A stretch of DNA of 64,000 bases from Leptospira levettii (GCF_002812085.1 NZ_NPDM01000001.1:1178001-1242000); one strand, 5' to 3'. Shown: positions 1 through 9,426, numbered from the stretch's first letter. The notes: generated by a model not told the origin, from the sequence alone. Made by a program: numbers and translations.

Positions 1-2
1 CT

Positions 3-227
3 GCACACTATCTCTTGGCGCGTTGTTTTGCGAAAAAAAATGACATCACCAAAACCAAAGAACAGTTTCAATTGGCAGCCGATTTAAAACCTGAATATTG
101 GACATCTTCAAGTTTAGAAAAAGATTTCAAAGAAGTTTGGAAGGATAATTCCTTTCGCGAGTTTTTGAATACTAAGGGTGGAAAGGTACCAGGAACGAAT
201 CTTTCCACTCCTGGATCAAATCAATAA
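3..227 (+). CDS. C-terminal end of a TPR-like repeat protein (partial)
   Basis: The reading frame is open at the left edge, so only about the last 74 residues are visible. The segment with AHYLLARC followed by a helix ending in QLAADLKP has the spacing of a tetratricopeptide repeat (alanine and tyrosine/leucine at helix contacts, proline after helix B). It is followed by a tail (EVWKDNSFREFL) and a short low-complexity end. TPR domains mediate protein-protein contacts; the role of the whole protein cannot be judged from this end. A TTG at 15 could serve as a start but lies inside the repeat, so I treat it as internal. It converges on aroD with a shared hairpin between the two genes. Confidence 0.6.
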   Translation, partial: AHYLLARCFAKKNDITKTKEQFQLAADLKPEYWTSSSLEKDFKEVWKDNSFREFLNTKGGKVPGTNLSTPGSNQ

Positions 228-232
228 CAAAC

Positions 233-254
233 AGGAAGAATCATTATTCTTCCT
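233..254. terminator. Bidirectional hairpin between TPR gene and aroD
   Basis: Perfect 9-bp arms AGGAAGAAT (233-241) and ATTCTTCCT (246-254) with a 4-nt loop lie between two convergent genes; the right arm covers the aroD stop codon. A T-rich stretch follows on the plus side. Position and shape suit a shared terminator, but GC content of the stem is low. Confidence 0.55.
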
Positions 255-960
255 TTGATTCCTTTGCTGATTGTGGGCTTTTGAAAAGATCCGCACGTAG
301 TTTTTTAAAAGTATCCACTGAAATTTGACCCGGTGCCTTTGGTTCACCTAATGTCATATAGGTGAAGGAAGAATTAAACTTATCTCCAAATACTCTAGAT
401 ATAATTCCAAGTTCACCCATACAAATTCCTATCATTGTTTGAGTTTTTGATAAAAGTTTGATATCATTTAAAAAGTCAGCAGTTTCTTCAATGTTTTCGG
501 GTGTGATAGCAAATTTATAAATTGGATTCTTTTTTTTGACTGATTTTGATTTTGCAATGAATTGATTCATTTCATTTGCCAAAATTGATTTCTTAAAAGA
601 ATGATAAGAATAAATGATTCGATAGTTTAAGGTCTCATAATTTCGAAAAATTGTATCTTCTCTATTTAGCTCGATATCCAGATAATTAGCATTGTCATTA
701 AAATCTTTAATGATGCCTTCCACATCTTCTGGGAATAATTTCACATAGGATCGAACACTACTATCTTCAGCTCTTCTATAGGTAAAAAGCACTGGCAAAC
801 CAAGAGCTTTGATTTTCTTTTTCATTTCTTTTTGGATGTAATTTCTAGAGAATAAATCCAATCGAACTTCGATCACATCTACATCTTTTACGTCTTTTTT
901 TTGGAGGTGGCGCAATTCATCCTCACCGACAGAGGCTATGATTTTATAAGAATCTGGCAT
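244..960 (-). CDS. aroD: Type I 3-dehydroquinate dehydratase
   Basis: Third step of the shikimate pathway: dehydration of 3-dehydroquinate to 3-dehydroshikimate through a Schiff base, in the cytoplasm. The 238-residue length fits the type I family. Visible hallmarks are the EVRLD motif (residues 31-35), the catalytic histidine in SYHSF (about His120), the Schiff-base lysine in YKFAITP (about Lys149), and the C-terminal MGELGIISRVFG and GEPKAPGQI motifs. It is the last gene of a minus-strand run (TonB-like, NusG-like, kdsD, aroD), 5 nt after kdsD. aroC, a later gene of the same pathway, lies divergently at the other end of this run. Confidence 0.93.
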   Translation of the reverse strand: MPDSYKIIASVGEDELRHLQKKDVKDVDVIEVRLDLFSRNYIQKEMKKKIKALGLPVLFTYRRAEDSSVRSYVKLFPEDVEGIIKDFNDNANYLDIELNREDTIFRNYETLNYRIIYSYHSFKKSILANEMNQFIAKSKSVKKKNPIYKFAITPENIEETADFLNDIKLLSKTQTMIGICMGELGIISRVFGDKFNSSFTYMTLGEPKAPGQISVDTFKKLRADLFKSPQSAKESKEE

Positions 961-965
961 AAAGA

Positions 966-1940
966 TTATAATCCTTTTTGTAATAGATCGTGGAGAGAAA
1001 TCATCCCAACAAAAACTCCATTTTCATCCACAACTGGAGCAACAGAAATTGGCCTTTCGCGTCCTTCCATTTTGATCAGAACATCATATGCCTTTTCATC
1101 TGGTCGAAAACTATTTGGATTTGGGTTCATCATTTCTTTTGCGGTTACATCAGGAGATAAGGTATGTTTTGTGAGATATTTGCGAATGTCATAATCGGTA
1201 ATCAGTCCTACAAGTTTTGAATTTGAATCCACAACTCCAGTCGCACCAATTCCTTTTTCTGTAATTTCTTTTAAAATAGTTTCTAGGTTTGCATTGATGG
1301 AAATAGAAGCGTTTCTTTCTCCCTTTCGCATTACATCAGTTAAGTATAATGATAATCGTTTTCCTAACCTACCAGCAGGATGGTACAATGCAAAATCATC
1401 CGCTTTAAATTCCTTTAATTCCATTAGAGCAACTGCAATTGCATCTCCTAGTACAAGGGCAATGGTTGTGCTAGAAGTGGGAGCAAGATCTAATGGACAT
1501 GCTTCTTTTAAAACTGGGGTGATAATGACAACATCCGATAATTCTGCTAATTTAGATTTGGCGTTAGCAGTGATGCCTACAATTTTTGCGCCGATTTTGC
1601 GAAGGGTAGGAAGGATATAGTTTAGTTCTTCTGATTCACCACTTTTTCCAATGGCAAGTACCACATCGTCGGGGCCAACAATTCCAGAATCTCCATGTGA
1701 TGCATCTGTTGGATGTAAAAAATATGCTGAAGTTCCTGTGGAAGAAAGAGTATGTGATATTTTTTTGGCAATATCACCAGACTTACCAACACCCGTAACA
1801 ATTACTTTGCCTTTTGATTTTAGAATCAAATCGATACAGTCTTTTACTGAAGGGTCTAATTGTTCACGGAAGTGAACGAGAGATGAAATTTCATCGTCAA
1901 GCGCTTGTTTTACGATAGTCAAAGTATCTTTATTTGTCAT
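966..1940 (-). CDS. kdsD: Arabinose-5-phosphate isomerase (SIS + two CBS domains)
   Basis: Converts ribulose 5-phosphate to arabinose 5-phosphate, the precursor of Kdo in lipopolysaccharide. The N-terminal SIS domain shows GVGKSGDIAKK, the HPTDASHGD substrate motif and IGKSGES. Two CBS domains follow (about residues 200-324), with the usual linker VMRKGERN. I chose ATG 1940: it overlaps the upstream stop as ATGA and has GGAGG about 10 nt before it. A TTG at 1958 would place that Shine-Dalgarno inside the coding region. Length (324 aa) matches the KdsD/KpsF family. The position after a NusG paralogue fits an envelope-polysaccharide role. Confidence 0.9.
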   Translation of the reverse strand: MTNKDTLTIVKQALDDEISSLVHFREQLDPSVKDCIDLILKSKGKVIVTGVGKSGDIAKKISHTLSSTGTSAYFLHPTDASHGDSGIVGPDDVVLAIGKSGESEELNYILPTLRKIGAKIVGITANAKSKLAELSDVVIITPVLKEACPLDLAPTSSTTIALVLGDAIAVALMELKEFKADDFALYHPAGRLGKRLSLYLTDVMRKGERNASISINANLETILKEITEKGIGATGVVDSNSKLVGLITDYDIRKYLTKHTLSPDVTAKEMMNPNPNSFRPDEKAYDVLIKMEGRERPISVAPVVDENGVFVGMISLHDLLQKGL

Positions 1941-2476
1941 ACAAGTAATTCCTCCCAAGCTAAGTGATCCATATTGATCTCATAAGAGAAAACGGTTTCT
2001 ACACCAGGAATTCTCAAAACAACAAGAGTTTTGTTTTTTACTTTTAGAATTTCCATGGTTTTACCAGCAAAAGAACCATCGATCACTTTCACCATTTTGC
2101 CTTTTTGAAATAATAGTTCTCTGTTCATTTTCAAAGATTCCGCATAATCCTTAAGGCCTTGTTCCAAAACATCTAAATCATTTTGTTCCACAATAGCTGG
2201 TTGCCCTTTATGAAATACAAACTGGACTGATCCTGGTAATTGTAAGACCTTATTTTTATCTCTCCAAAAGACAATCCTTACAAAAATATAGGAAGGCAAT
2301 ATTGGAACTTGGATCCATTTGAATCGATCTGTCCATTTTTTCCGTTCTTTCCGTATTGGTAAGTAGTTTTCGATTTTGTATTTGTTCAGAAGTTCACTGA
2401 GTTTTTTTTCTGCACGTGGTTTGGTATAAACTATATACCAAGCACTTTCTTCAGATTGTGGATTAGTCTCTGACAT
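1937..2476 (-). CDS. NusG-family transcription elongation/antitermination factor
   Basis: A 179-residue protein with an NGN domain at the N-terminus (AWYIVYTKPRAEKK, then YLPIRKERKKWTDR and PILPSYIFVR) and a C-terminal KOW-type domain (GKMVKVIDGSFAGKTMEIL). These are the signatures of NusG paralogues of the RfaH/UpxY/LoaP type, which bind RNA polymerase and often act on long polysaccharide operons. It differs from a housekeeping NusG by the short interdomain part and by lying next to kdsD instead of secE and the rplK operon. It overlaps the upstream gene by 14 nt and kdsD by 4 nt, so translation is probably coupled. Its specific target operon is unknown. Confidence 0.8.
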   Translation of the reverse strand: MSETNPQSEESAWYIVYTKPRAEKKLSELLNKYKIENYLPIRKERKKWTDRFKWIQVPILPSYIFVRIVFWRDKNKVLQLPGSVQFVFHKGQPAIVEQNDLDVLEQGLKDYAESLKMNRELLFQKGKMVKVIDGSFAGKTMEILKVKNKTLVVLRIPGVETVFSYEINMDHLAWEELLV

Positions 2477-3026
2477 CTAAACGGAACCTAATGGGTAAAA
2501 CAAATTCTTTGCCTTTGGTGTATTGGAACTTCCAATCGGAAAGTTGGCGACGCACCTGTTGATCAAAAACCGCATACCTACATGCTGTGACCACTGCAAT
2601 TTTTTCCAAACTACCGTCTTCTTTCACGGAAAGACGGTACACACAATGATCTTCTAGTTTTTGTTCCAATGCCAAACTGGGGTAACTGAGACAATTTTGG
2701 AATTCAGAGATTTCGTCTTCTACGGTTTTGGTTCCATCATTTTGAGATTGGTTTGGCGAAATTGATTCCTTACTTTCTCCCAATCCAGTTGAAAAATGAA
2801 GTTGGAAAGAGGAAAAATTTCCGCCTTCCTTGAGTTTGATGTGAGAAGAATCTATGTCACTTCGGTATTCCATTGCCAAATAAGACAAAAGAATGAACAC
2901 ATGTACCCCAATGCTAAGGGTGATAGCCTTATATTTGGGTCCATCAAAGAGTAAATGCATTCCAAGTTCATGAAAAACTTTATTGGAGAGAATGCAATCT
3001 CCATTTTCATTGTCCGTATATGCCAT
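2463..3026 (-). CDS. TonB-like protein with one transmembrane segment
   Basis: A short cytoplasmic N-terminus is followed by one hydrophobic segment ([19 protein letters not shown], about residues 34-52), a polar linker, and a C-terminal domain with the TonB fold pattern ([19 protein letters not shown] and [13 protein letters not shown]). TonB-type proteins couple the proton motive force to outer membrane receptors; family membership here is inferred from architecture, and the proline-rich spacer of classical TonB is missing. The ATG at 3026 overlaps the divergent aroC start by 7 bp. An internal ATG at 2960 is an alternative that would free intergenic space but has only a weak ribosome-binding site. 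First gene of the run that ends in aroD. Confidence 0.6.
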   Translation of the reverse strand: MAYTDNENGDCILSNKVFHELGMHLLFDGPKYKAITLSIGVHVFILLSYLAMEYRSDIDSSHIKLKEGGNFSSFQLHFSTGLGESKESISPNQSQNDGTKTVEDEISEFQNCLSYPSLALEQKLEDHCVYRLSVKEDGSLEKIAVVTACRYAVFDQQVRRQLSDWKFQYTKGKEFVLPIRFRLDVRD

Positions 3027-4156
3027 CAAGTTGGGGAAAAATTTTCCGAGTATCTACCTATGGAGAATCTCACGGAACATCCGTAGGAGTTGTTGTGGAT
3101 GGAGTGCCAGCTGGTCTCCCATTTCCAGAAGAAGAAATCCAAAAAGATCTAACACGTCGTAGACCAGGTCAAAATGATCTGACAACTCCGAGAGATGAAA
3201 AAGATAGAATGGTTGTTGAGTCAGGAGTGTTTGAAGGCAAAACCACGGGAAGCCCCATACTCATGAAGGTGAATAACCAAAATACCATTGGCAGTGATTA
3301 TGATGAGATGGCACATGTGTTTCGCCCGTCTCACGCTGATTATACGTATTCTGAAAAATATGGCCATAGGGCCCATGTAGGTGGTGGTCGTTCCTCTGTT
3401 CGCGAAACCATTGGTAGAGTTGCAGCTGCAGGTCTTGCCCGAGTGATTTTAGAAAACGAATTGGGCATCTCAACCGTTGGGTTTGTGGATTCGATTGGTC
3501 CCATTGATTCCCAAATTTCAGAAAATGAATACCCAATCTCAAGGGACATCGTTGACCAATTTCCAACACGTTGTCCAAAACCTTCTACCAATGATGAAAT
3601 GGAAACTCTGATACGTAAACTCCGTGATGAAGGAGATTCGGTTGGCGGAGTTGTTAAAGTTGTAGTACGTAATTTACCACCAGGACTTGGTGATCCCGTA
3701 TATGATAAGTTAGATGCTGATTTGGCAAAAGCCATTTTATCTATTTCTGCTTGTAAAGGATTTGAGGTAGGATCCGGATTCTCTGGTACTCGCCAAACAG
3801 GCAGTACACACAATGATGAGTTTTATATCGAAGAAGGAACAGGCAAAGTCAAAACTAGAACCAACAGGTCTGGTGGAATCCAAGGTGGAATTTCCAATGG
3901 AATGGATCTTGTGATACGCGCTGCCTTTAAACCGACTTCTACTATTAAGAAAGAACAAAAAACAGTCAACGATCAAAACAAAGAGACCATTCTGAAAGCA
4001 AAAGGTCGTCATGATCCATGTGTATTACCAAGGGCAGTTCCGATAGTAGAAGCTGTCGTAAACTTAGTATTAGTTGATGCTTACTTATACCAGAGAGCTT
4101 TGCAACCAAAATGGTTTATGAAGTATGCGAATTTAAACGCCATTCCAAACCAATAG
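3020..4156 (+). CDS. aroC: Chorismate synthase
   Basis: Last step of the shikimate pathway: 5-enolpyruvylshikimate-3-phosphate to chorismate, using reduced FMN. Family signatures are present in order: TYGESHG near the N-terminus, [16 protein letters not shown] with [18 protein letters not shown], and [17 protein letters not shown] near the C-terminus. The 378-residue length is normal. The start MPSSWGKIF is a typical beginning for the family, so the overlap with the divergent TonB-like gene is likely real at this end. A response regulator follows 15 nt downstream. Confidence 0.95.
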   Translation: MPSSWGKIFRVSTYGESHGTSVGVVVDGVPAGLPFPEEEIQKDLTRRRPGQNDLTTPRDEKDRMVVESGVFEGKTTGSPILMKVNNQNTIGSDYDEMAHVFRPSHADYTYSEKYGHRAHVGGGRSSVRETIGRVAAAGLARVILENELGISTVGFVDSIGPIDSQISENEYPISRDIVDQFPTRCPKPSTNDEMETLIRKLRDEGDSVGGVVKVVVRNLPPGLGDPVYDKLDADLAKAILSISACKGFEVGSGFSGTRQTGSTHNDEFYIEEGTGKVKTRTNRSGGIQGGISNGMDLVIRAAFKPTSTIKKEQKTVNDQNKETILKAKGRHDPCVLPRAVPIVEAVVNLVLVDAYLYQRALQPKWFMKYANLNAIPNQ

Positions 4157-4171
4157 AGGAAATATAATCGA

Positions 4172-4912
4172 ATGAATCGTCCCAAAGTTTATAAAATTTT
4201 ACTCTTAGAAGATGACGAGAGTAGTGCCAAACTTTTATTACATACTTTAGAGAGATATAACTTTGATGTGACTCATGTTGTAGATGGAATGTCAGGTCTT
4301 ACAAAAATTCGAAACAATAGTTATGATTTGATTATCAGCGATGTGAATATGCCTTATTTGGATGGGATTAGTTTTCTCGAAAAAGGAAAGGACATGTTAA
4401 AAATGACTCCCGTCATCATGTTAACAGCCGTTGGAGAAAAGGACCAAGTGAAACGAGCAGCATTAAGCCACGTCACAGCTTATTTGTTAAAACCCATCGC
4501 GAACCAAGCCCTCCTCGAAAAAATCGCATTTGTCTTACAACTCAAACCCGAAAACATCATCGATAAAAAAGAATTTCCATTACAAATCAATGTGACGGAA
4601 CTCTCCATTTCACAGATGCAATTGGACATCAAAGGTTGTCCTGGTAAAAAATCCACAGAAGAAATCTATGATCGGTTTATGCTTACCTTGGCAGGAAGGG
4701 GTAGTTTCACCAATTTGAGAATCAATCTCGATAACGCTTTTTTTTATGAAGTGAAGGCCTTACAGATTTTAGATGATTTGATCGCCAAAATTCTAAAACA
4801 GACCAATATCAGAGCCAGTTCCCTATTTGTAGATTCCGAATTTTTTAGTAATCACGTTGTGGACTTACAACCATTCGCATATCTTTCCGAGGTAAATATA
4901 ATTTCCAAATGA
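4172..4912 (+). CDS. Response regulator, REC domain with an unrecognised output domain
   Basis: Residues 1-125 form a receiver domain: acidic pair Asp14-Asp15, phosphoacceptor Asp57 in ISDVNMP, Thr85 in MLTAVG and Lys107 in LLKPI. The remaining 120 residues (from about KEFPLQINV) resemble no output domain I can name; no helix-turn-helix, GGDEF or kinase motif is visible. The pattern of alternating strands with a later helix (YEVKALQILDDLIAKIL) could be a STAS-like or other alpha/beta fold, but this is a guess. It sits 15 nt after aroC, and its cognate kinase is not in the immediate neighbourhood. Confidence 0.85.
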   Translation: MNRPKVYKILLLEDDESSAKLLLHTLERYNFDVTHVVDGMSGLTKIRNNSYDLIISDVNMPYLDGISFLEKGKDMLKMTPVIMLTAVGEKDQVKRAALSHVTAYLLKPIANQALLEKIAFVLQLKPENIIDKKEFPLQINVTELSISQMQLDIKGCPGKKSTEEIYDRFMLTLAGRGSFTNLRINLDNAFFYEVKALQILDDLIAKILKQTNIRASSLFVDSEFFSNHVVDLQPFAYLSEVNIISK

Positions 4913-4916
4913 AGGT

Positions 4917-4945
4917 TTGACAAAATCAAAAGACCTAAGTCTAAT
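4917..4945 (+). promoter_or_regulatory. Sigma-70-type promoter of the nuoG-like/nuoI pair
   Basis: TTGACA (4917-4922), a 17-nt spacer, and TCTAAT (4940-4945) lie just after the response-regulator stop. The strong ribosome-binding site AGGGGG (4953-4958) stands 8 nt before the TTG start at 4967, which gives a very short leader. Confidence 0.65.
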
Positions 4946-4966
4946 CAAACCTAGGGGGTCTGTTCT

Positions 4967-6415
4967 TTGGTTAAGATAAAGATAGACGGAGTCGAATACG
5001 AAGTCGACGAAAAGAAAAACCTCATTGATGCAACAAAAGAAGTAGGAGTGGAAATTCCCTACTTCTGTTACCACCCAGCTTTGAGCATTGTCGGTATGTG
5101 CCGTATGTGTCTCATTGAAATTGAAGGTGTACCTCGGTTACAAGCTGCATGTAATACTCCTGTAAAAGAGGGAATGGGTATCATTACCAAATCCGATCGT
5201 GTGAAAGAAGCACGTGCAGGTACCATGGAATTCCTTCTCGCCAATCATCCGTTAGATTGTCCTGTTTGTGATAAAGCAGGAGAATGCCGTTTGCAAGACA
5301 ATGCATTTGGTTCCGGATCTGGCCATTCCCGTTTTGAATTTGAAAAACGAAATATCCCTCAAGAAGAAATTGGAACCAACCTCATCATCAATCATAATCG
5401 ATGTATCGTATGTTATCGATGTGTGCGTTTTGAAGAAGAAAAAGTGGGAGAATCCAACCTTGGACTCTTTGAACGAGGGAACCATTCCATCATTGGTCTT
5501 GCAAAATCGGAACCAATCGATCACAACTACCAAGGTGCACTTGCAGACATTTGTCCTGTGGGAGCCCTTCTCAATAACAAGACACTTTTTAAATCACGTG
5601 TTTGGTGGTACAAATCACACAAATCCGTATGCCATGGTTGTTCCACAGGTTGTAATGTAACAACAAATGTACGAGACAATAAAATGTATCGTTACATGGT
5701 ACGAGAAAATTTTGAACAAGGAATGTTTTTTCTCTGTGACAAAGGTCGATTTGATTTGGATTGGATGAACGAAAACCGTTTGTTCAGTTATTTGGAAAAT
5801 GGAAAAAATTCCACATCACAAGTTGTGATTTCGAAAATCATCGATCGTTTGAAAGAAGCAAAATCCATTGTTGTTCTCGGTGGTGCTCACGAATCCAACG
5901 AAACTTTGGAAACTCTGAAACAAAATCTAAGTTCCCTTTCACAAGCATTAGGTGGGAAATCCATCCAATGGGAAACTCGTGTGACGGATGCACAACATAA
6001 AGAAACCGAACAGGTGGACTTTTTACTCACAAAAGACAACCACCCGAATACAAAAGGAGCAATTGACTTAGGTCTCACTACTCCTTCTGGAATTACAGGG
6101 ATTGTTTCAGCAGTCAAACAAGGGTCGGTGGACTTAGTGATCCTCATCAAAGAATCCATTCCAGAAGGAATTGATCCAAACAAAGTGATTTGTTTTGATA
6201 CCAATTTGACGGAAGCTGCAAAGAACGCAAGTTTGTCGGCTCCCATACAAATTTTCTGCGAACGAGAGGGAAGTTTTACCAACAAAAACGGCCTCAAACA
6301 AAACTTTGAAAAGTCAATGAATCCCATCCAAGGTTTGTTAACTTCTGCCGGTGTTGTAGAACAAATTTTGAATACGATGGCTAAAAAAATGGAGGCATCC
6401 GTTGGGAACCGTTAA
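4967..6415 (+). CDS. nuoG: Short NuoG-like iron-sulfur subunit of complex I
   Basis: Carries the electron-transfer part of the NADH:quinone oxidoreductase G subunit. The 2Fe-2S ligands are Cys34, Cys45, Cys48 and Cys62. The His-Cys3 4Fe-4S motif is [14 protein letters not shown], followed by the CIVCYRC ... DICPVGAL motif and a further 4Fe-4S site VCHGCSTGC. At 482 residues it is much shorter than the roughly 700-900 residues common in this family; the molybdopterin-oxidoreductase-like part is reduced to a C-terminal remnant of about 200 residues. The start is TTG, supported by AGGGGG 8 nt upstream. It overlaps nuoI by 14 nt. Other Nuo subunits are not in the window. Confidence 0.85.
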   Translation: MVKIKIDGVEYEVDEKKNLIDATKEVGVEIPYFCYHPALSIVGMCRMCLIEIEGVPRLQAACNTPVKEGMGIITKSDRVKEARAGTMEFLLANHPLDCPVCDKAGECRLQDNAFGSGSGHSRFEFEKRNIPQEEIGTNLIINHNRCIVCYRCVRFEEEKVGESNLGLFERGNHSIIGLAKSEPIDHNYQGALADICPVGALLNNKTLFKSRVWWYKSHKSVCHGCSTGCNVTTNVRDNKMYRYMVRENFEQGMFFLCDKGRFDLDWMNENRLFSYLENGKNSTSQVVISKIIDRLKEAKSIVVLGGAHESNETLETLKQNLSSLSQALGGKSIQWETRVTDAQHKETEQVDFLLTKDNHPNTKGAIDLGLTTPSGITGIVSAVKQGSVDLVILIKESIPEGIDPNKVICFDTNLTEAAKNASLSAPIQIFCEREGSFTNKNGLKQNFEKSMNPIQGLLTSAGVVEQILNTMAKKMEASVGNR

Positions 6416-6929
6416 TGTCGTCAACGTAGCCAAAAAACACCAGTTTTCTTGGTATGAAAAGTTTTACTTTTGGTCCATTGGCAAAGGCCTTTGGATCACA
6501 CTCAAACATTTTGTGAAAGTGGCTTTGTTTAATAAACAAGTCACGATTGAATACCCTGATAAAAAACGTCAGTATTCCACAAGGTTTCGCGGAATGCACT
6601 CGATGAAACGAGATGAACAGGGTAGGGAAAGATGTACGGCTTGTTTCTGTTGTATGTGGATTTGCCCTGCCAATGCCATTCACATCGAAGCTTCGGAAGT
6701 ACCAGCAGAACGCCAACACCTTCACCCAGAAGACAAATACGCCAAAAAATTTGAAATCAATTTGCTTCGTTGCATCTTCTGTGGGTTATGCGAAGAGGCT
6801 TGTCCCAAGGGAGCCATTTATTTGGATGGAACGGGTGAGATGGCGGCCGATAACCGAGAAGATTTGTTTTTAACCAAAGAAAGAATGATGGAAAAAACAG
6901 GTGGTCCTATTCTCGGCCAAAGGAACTAA
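6402..6929 (+). CDS. nuoI: NuoI-like 4Fe-4S ferredoxin subunit of complex I
   Basis: Two ferredoxin-type cluster motifs are visible, [16 protein letters not shown] and [16 protein letters not shown], in a 175-residue protein. This is the arrangement and size of NuoI, which passes electrons towards quinone at the membrane interface. The start is TTG at 6402, lying inside the end of nuoG, with GGAGG 6 nt upstream (6391-6395). The ATG at 6415 is out of frame. The two genes are almost certainly translationally coupled. The first cluster motif has C-F-C-C spacing, so the liganding cysteines should be assigned by alignment. Confidence 0.88.
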   Translation: MGTVNVVNVAKKHQFSWYEKFYFWSIGKGLWITLKHFVKVALFNKQVTIEYPDKKRQYSTRFRGMHSMKRDEQGRERCTACFCCMWICPANAIHIEASEVPAERQHLHPEDKYAKKFEINLLRCIFCGLCEEACPKGAIYLDGTGEMAADNREDLFLTKERMMEKTGGPILGQRN

Positions 6930-6953
6930 GATTTCGCTCTATCTACGAAACAA

Positions 6954-6990
6954 AAACCCGGAATTGTATGGAATAATGACATCCGGGTTT
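6954..6990 (+). terminator. Hairpin after nuoI
   Basis: Perfect 9-bp inverted repeat AAACCCGGA (6954-6962) and TCCGGGTTT (6982-6990) with a 19-nt loop, just downstream of nuoI. It lacks a clear U-run, so it may be a weak terminator or an mRNA 3' stabiliser. Confidence 0.45.
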
Positions 6991-7018
6991 CGACTCTAAT
7001 CATTCCATTCCAGTATTT

Positions 7019-8140
7019 GTGTTAACAAAAGTCTCCTCACTCAAAGTATCTTTAGGCAGTTTGTATGTACGATTGATTCTTCATTTCCGTACTAACACCA
7101 TTGTTTCTCATCGCTTTACGTTTCCTTTCGTTTGTAAATTTTGGATCTATTTGTTTTTTTTCATATGTTACTTCGGAATGGGCATAGGATTTATATCTCC
7201 TTTAGATGCTGAAACCACCATCATTGAGAACGAAGATGATGAAAAACGTGTTTTAGAAAACCATGCATTTGAAAAGTTGCGTTTTGGCCTTGCCAATCAT
7301 ATCCATTATTACAAAGTTAAAAAAACAAAAAATACGGTCGTAGAACAACGGTCAGGTCGTAAACGTTTGTATGATCATAATTTAATTTTACGATCCATGT
7401 TTCGGAATCGTATTTTACACCTCAAGTATGGATCCATTGGACGGTGGTTAGACGGTGCAAGTTTTATCGATTTTGGAAGTGCTATCTTGTATGAAGAGGG
7501 TGCTGTTACTGTTCGAGATTTATATGAGGATCAGTTTTTAGCTAAACACATCAAAAAGATTGTCGCAACCGATATCAATGACCCTGAATACGATCACACT
7601 CGTTACATTGAAATCCACCTCACCGAACGTGATCCCTTTCCTTTTGCCTTTAATGAAATTCCCTATCGTTTGGATGATCCGTCTTACATCCGCATTTTAA
7701 CAAAACTATACACACCCAATGAGTTTTCCCCAGTGATCTTTCGGAGTACCAATTCTGGGCCCGATTTGTTTTATACCGTTGAGGAAATGAAGGAACACTT
7801 TCACTCTGTTTTGGATGCCAATCCCCACCGAACGATTTTGTATTTTTTTAATCGTTACATTTTTTTCCGTACACCCTGTGAGTCCAAGTTCCAACTCATT
7901 GGAACCATCGATGAGAAGGTAGGAGTGAACCATAGTTTCAGTGCCTGGCGGTATGTGGACTGGAATAAACGGGAATTTGCAGAGGCAATCGAGCCCAATT
8001 TTCGGTACATCCGGATCGCTGAAGAACGGACAGAAAGCAAGGCCGACAGGTTTGATGCGATGATTTCGGGGTATTCTTGCCAATTCCAAGCGAAAATGAA
8101 GTACTACCGTCACAAATTCACAAAAACTATGACGAAATGA
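7019..8140 (+). CDS. Unknown protein with N-terminal hydrophobic segment, possibly methyltransferase-like
   Basis: I do not recognise this 373-residue protein. It starts at a GTG without a convincing ribosome-binding site. A hydrophobic stretch (WIYLFFFICYFGMGIGF, about residues 42-60) could be a membrane anchor or late signal peptide; a shorter protein starting nearer that stretch is possible. A later segment, FIDFGSAILYEEGA followed by VATDINDPEYD about 35 residues on, has the spacing of motifs I and II of class I SAM-dependent methyltransferases. The glycine motif is degenerate, so this is only a suggestion. It stands alone between the nuoI hairpin and the thiolase. Confidence 0.6.
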   Translation: MLTKVSSLKVSLGSLYVRLILHFRTNTIVSHRFTFPFVCKFWIYLFFFICYFGMGIGFISPLDAETTIIENEDDEKRVLENHAFEKLRFGLANHIHYYKVKKTKNTVVEQRSGRKRLYDHNLILRSMFRNRILHLKYGSIGRWLDGASFIDFGSAILYEEGAVTVRDLYEDQFLAKHIKKIVATDINDPEYDHTRYIEIHLTERDPFPFAFNEIPYRLDDPSYIRILTKLYTPNEFSPVIFRSTNSGPDLFYTVEEMKEHFHSVLDANPHRTILYFFNRYIFFRTPCESKFQLIGTIDEKVGVNHSFSAWRYVDWNKREFAEAIEPNFRYIRIAEERTESKADRFDAMISGYSCQFQAKMKYYRHKFTKTMTK

Positions 8141-8211
8141 TGATTTTTTTACTTTTCTTGTGAGGCGAACTCTGTACGTTTTTCCTAGAACACCCAGAGA
8201 GAGGTAAACCC

Positions 8212-9426
8212 ATGGGGAATTCCTATATTATTGATGCTGTCCGAACTCCGAGAGGAAAGGGCAAAAAACGTGGGACACTTGCATCCGTCCATCCACAAGA
8301 ATTAGCTGCTGCCACATTAAAAGCCATCCAAACCCGAACAGGAATCGATCCAAAAACGGTAGAAGAAGTTGTAATGGGTTGTGTATCCCAAGTTGCTGAC
8401 CAAGCTGCATGTATCGCACGTTATGCGGTCATGGCTGCTCATTGGCCAAAAGATGTTCCTGGTTATACAGTAAACCGTTTCTGCGGTTCTGGATTACAAG
8501 CTCTTAACAACGTAGCGAACCATGTTGCTTCTGGAGCAATGGAAATTGGCGTTGGTGGTGGAGTTGAATCCATGAGCCGAGTGAAAATGGGTGATGATAT
8601 GCTTGGTCGTGACTTCAATGTTGGTAACGATAAAATTGCTGCTCACTACAACCTTGTTCCACAAGGGATTTCTGCTGACTTAATTGCTACGAAGTATGAT
8701 ATTTCTCGTGAAGAAGCAGATCGTTTTGCAGAGTCTTCACAACAAAAAGCTCATGCAGCAATCCAAAATGGTTACTTCAAAAAATCTGTGATCCCAATTA
8801 CATTGGATGATGGAACAGTTGTAACAGAAGAAGAGAACCCACGATTGGAATCTGATTATGCATTCCTTTCTGGACTTGGCCCTGTTTTCAAAACAATTGG
8901 TGAAAAAGAACTCGATGCAATTGCACTTCGTTCTTATCCAGAAATCAAAAAAATCAATCACATCCATACACTTGGTAACTCATCTGGTATCGTGGATGGT
9001 GCTGCTGCGATTTTAGTAACAAATGATGATGGATTAAAAAAATACGGTTTAAAACCTCGTGCTAAAATCCTTGCGACTGTTGCAACTGGTGAAGACCCAA
9101 CAATCATGTTAACTGGTCCAGTGTCTGCTTCTCAAAAAGCATTAAAACAAGCTGGACTTAGCGTAAAAGACATTGACCTATGGGAAATCAACGAAGCATT
9201 CGCATCTGTAGTGTTATACGTAAAGAAAACACTCGGAATCGATGAATCCAAAATCAATGTGAACGGTGGAGCGATTGCGCTTGGACACCCACTCGGAGCA
9301 ACTGGTGCAATTTTGACTGGAACTGTACTTGACGAGTTGGAAAGAAGAGACCTTCGTTACGGACTCATCACCCTTTGTATTGGTGGTGGTATGGGAATTG
9401 CGACAATCATTGAACGATTGAAGTAA
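8212..9426 (+). CDS. Acetyl-CoA C-acyltransferase (thiolase)
   Basis: Thiolase of the FadA/AtoB type: cleaves or forms 3-ketoacyl-CoA, in beta-oxidation or acetoacetyl-CoA synthesis. Catalytic residues are visible as Cys91 in NRFCGSG, His359 in [11 protein letters not shown] and Cys389 in LCIGGGMG, with NEAFA between them. The length of 404 residues is standard. The ATG follows an AGAGAGGT ribosome-binding site. No partner enoyl-CoA hydratase/dehydrogenase gene is adjacent, so degradative and biosynthetic roles cannot be separated here. Confidence 0.92.
   Translation: MGNSYIIDAVRTPRGKGKKRGTLASVHPQELAAATLKAIQTRTGIDPKTVEEVVMGCVSQVADQAACIARYAVMAAHWPKDVPGYTVNRFCGSGLQALNNVANHVASGAMEIGVGGGVESMSRVKMGDDMLGRDFNVGNDKIAAHYNLVPQGISADLIATKYDISREEADRFAESSQQKAHAAIQNGYFKKSVIPITLDDGTVVTEEENPRLESDYAFLSGLGPVFKTIGEKELDAIALRSYPEIKKINHIHTLGNSSGIVDGAAAILVTNDDGLKKYGLKPRAKILATVATGEDPTIMLTGPVSASQKALKQAGLSVKDIDLWEINEAFASVVLYVKKTLGIDESKINVNGGAIALGHPLGATGAILTGTVLDELERRDLRYGLITLCIGGGMGIATIIERLK

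Noticed and set aside
1941..1958. TTG start for kdsD 18 nt upstream
   Set aside because: It would place the GGAGG ribosome-binding site inside the coding sequence; ATG 1940 has proper spacing and an ATGA overlap.
3340..3813. 157-codon open frame antisense to aroC
   Set aside because: It lies entirely under aroC, and its sequence shows no motif or secretion signal.
5268..5660. 130-codon frame overlapping nuoG on the same strand
   Set aside because: Out-of-frame overlap with cysteine-rich motifs that belong to nuoG; no start signal.
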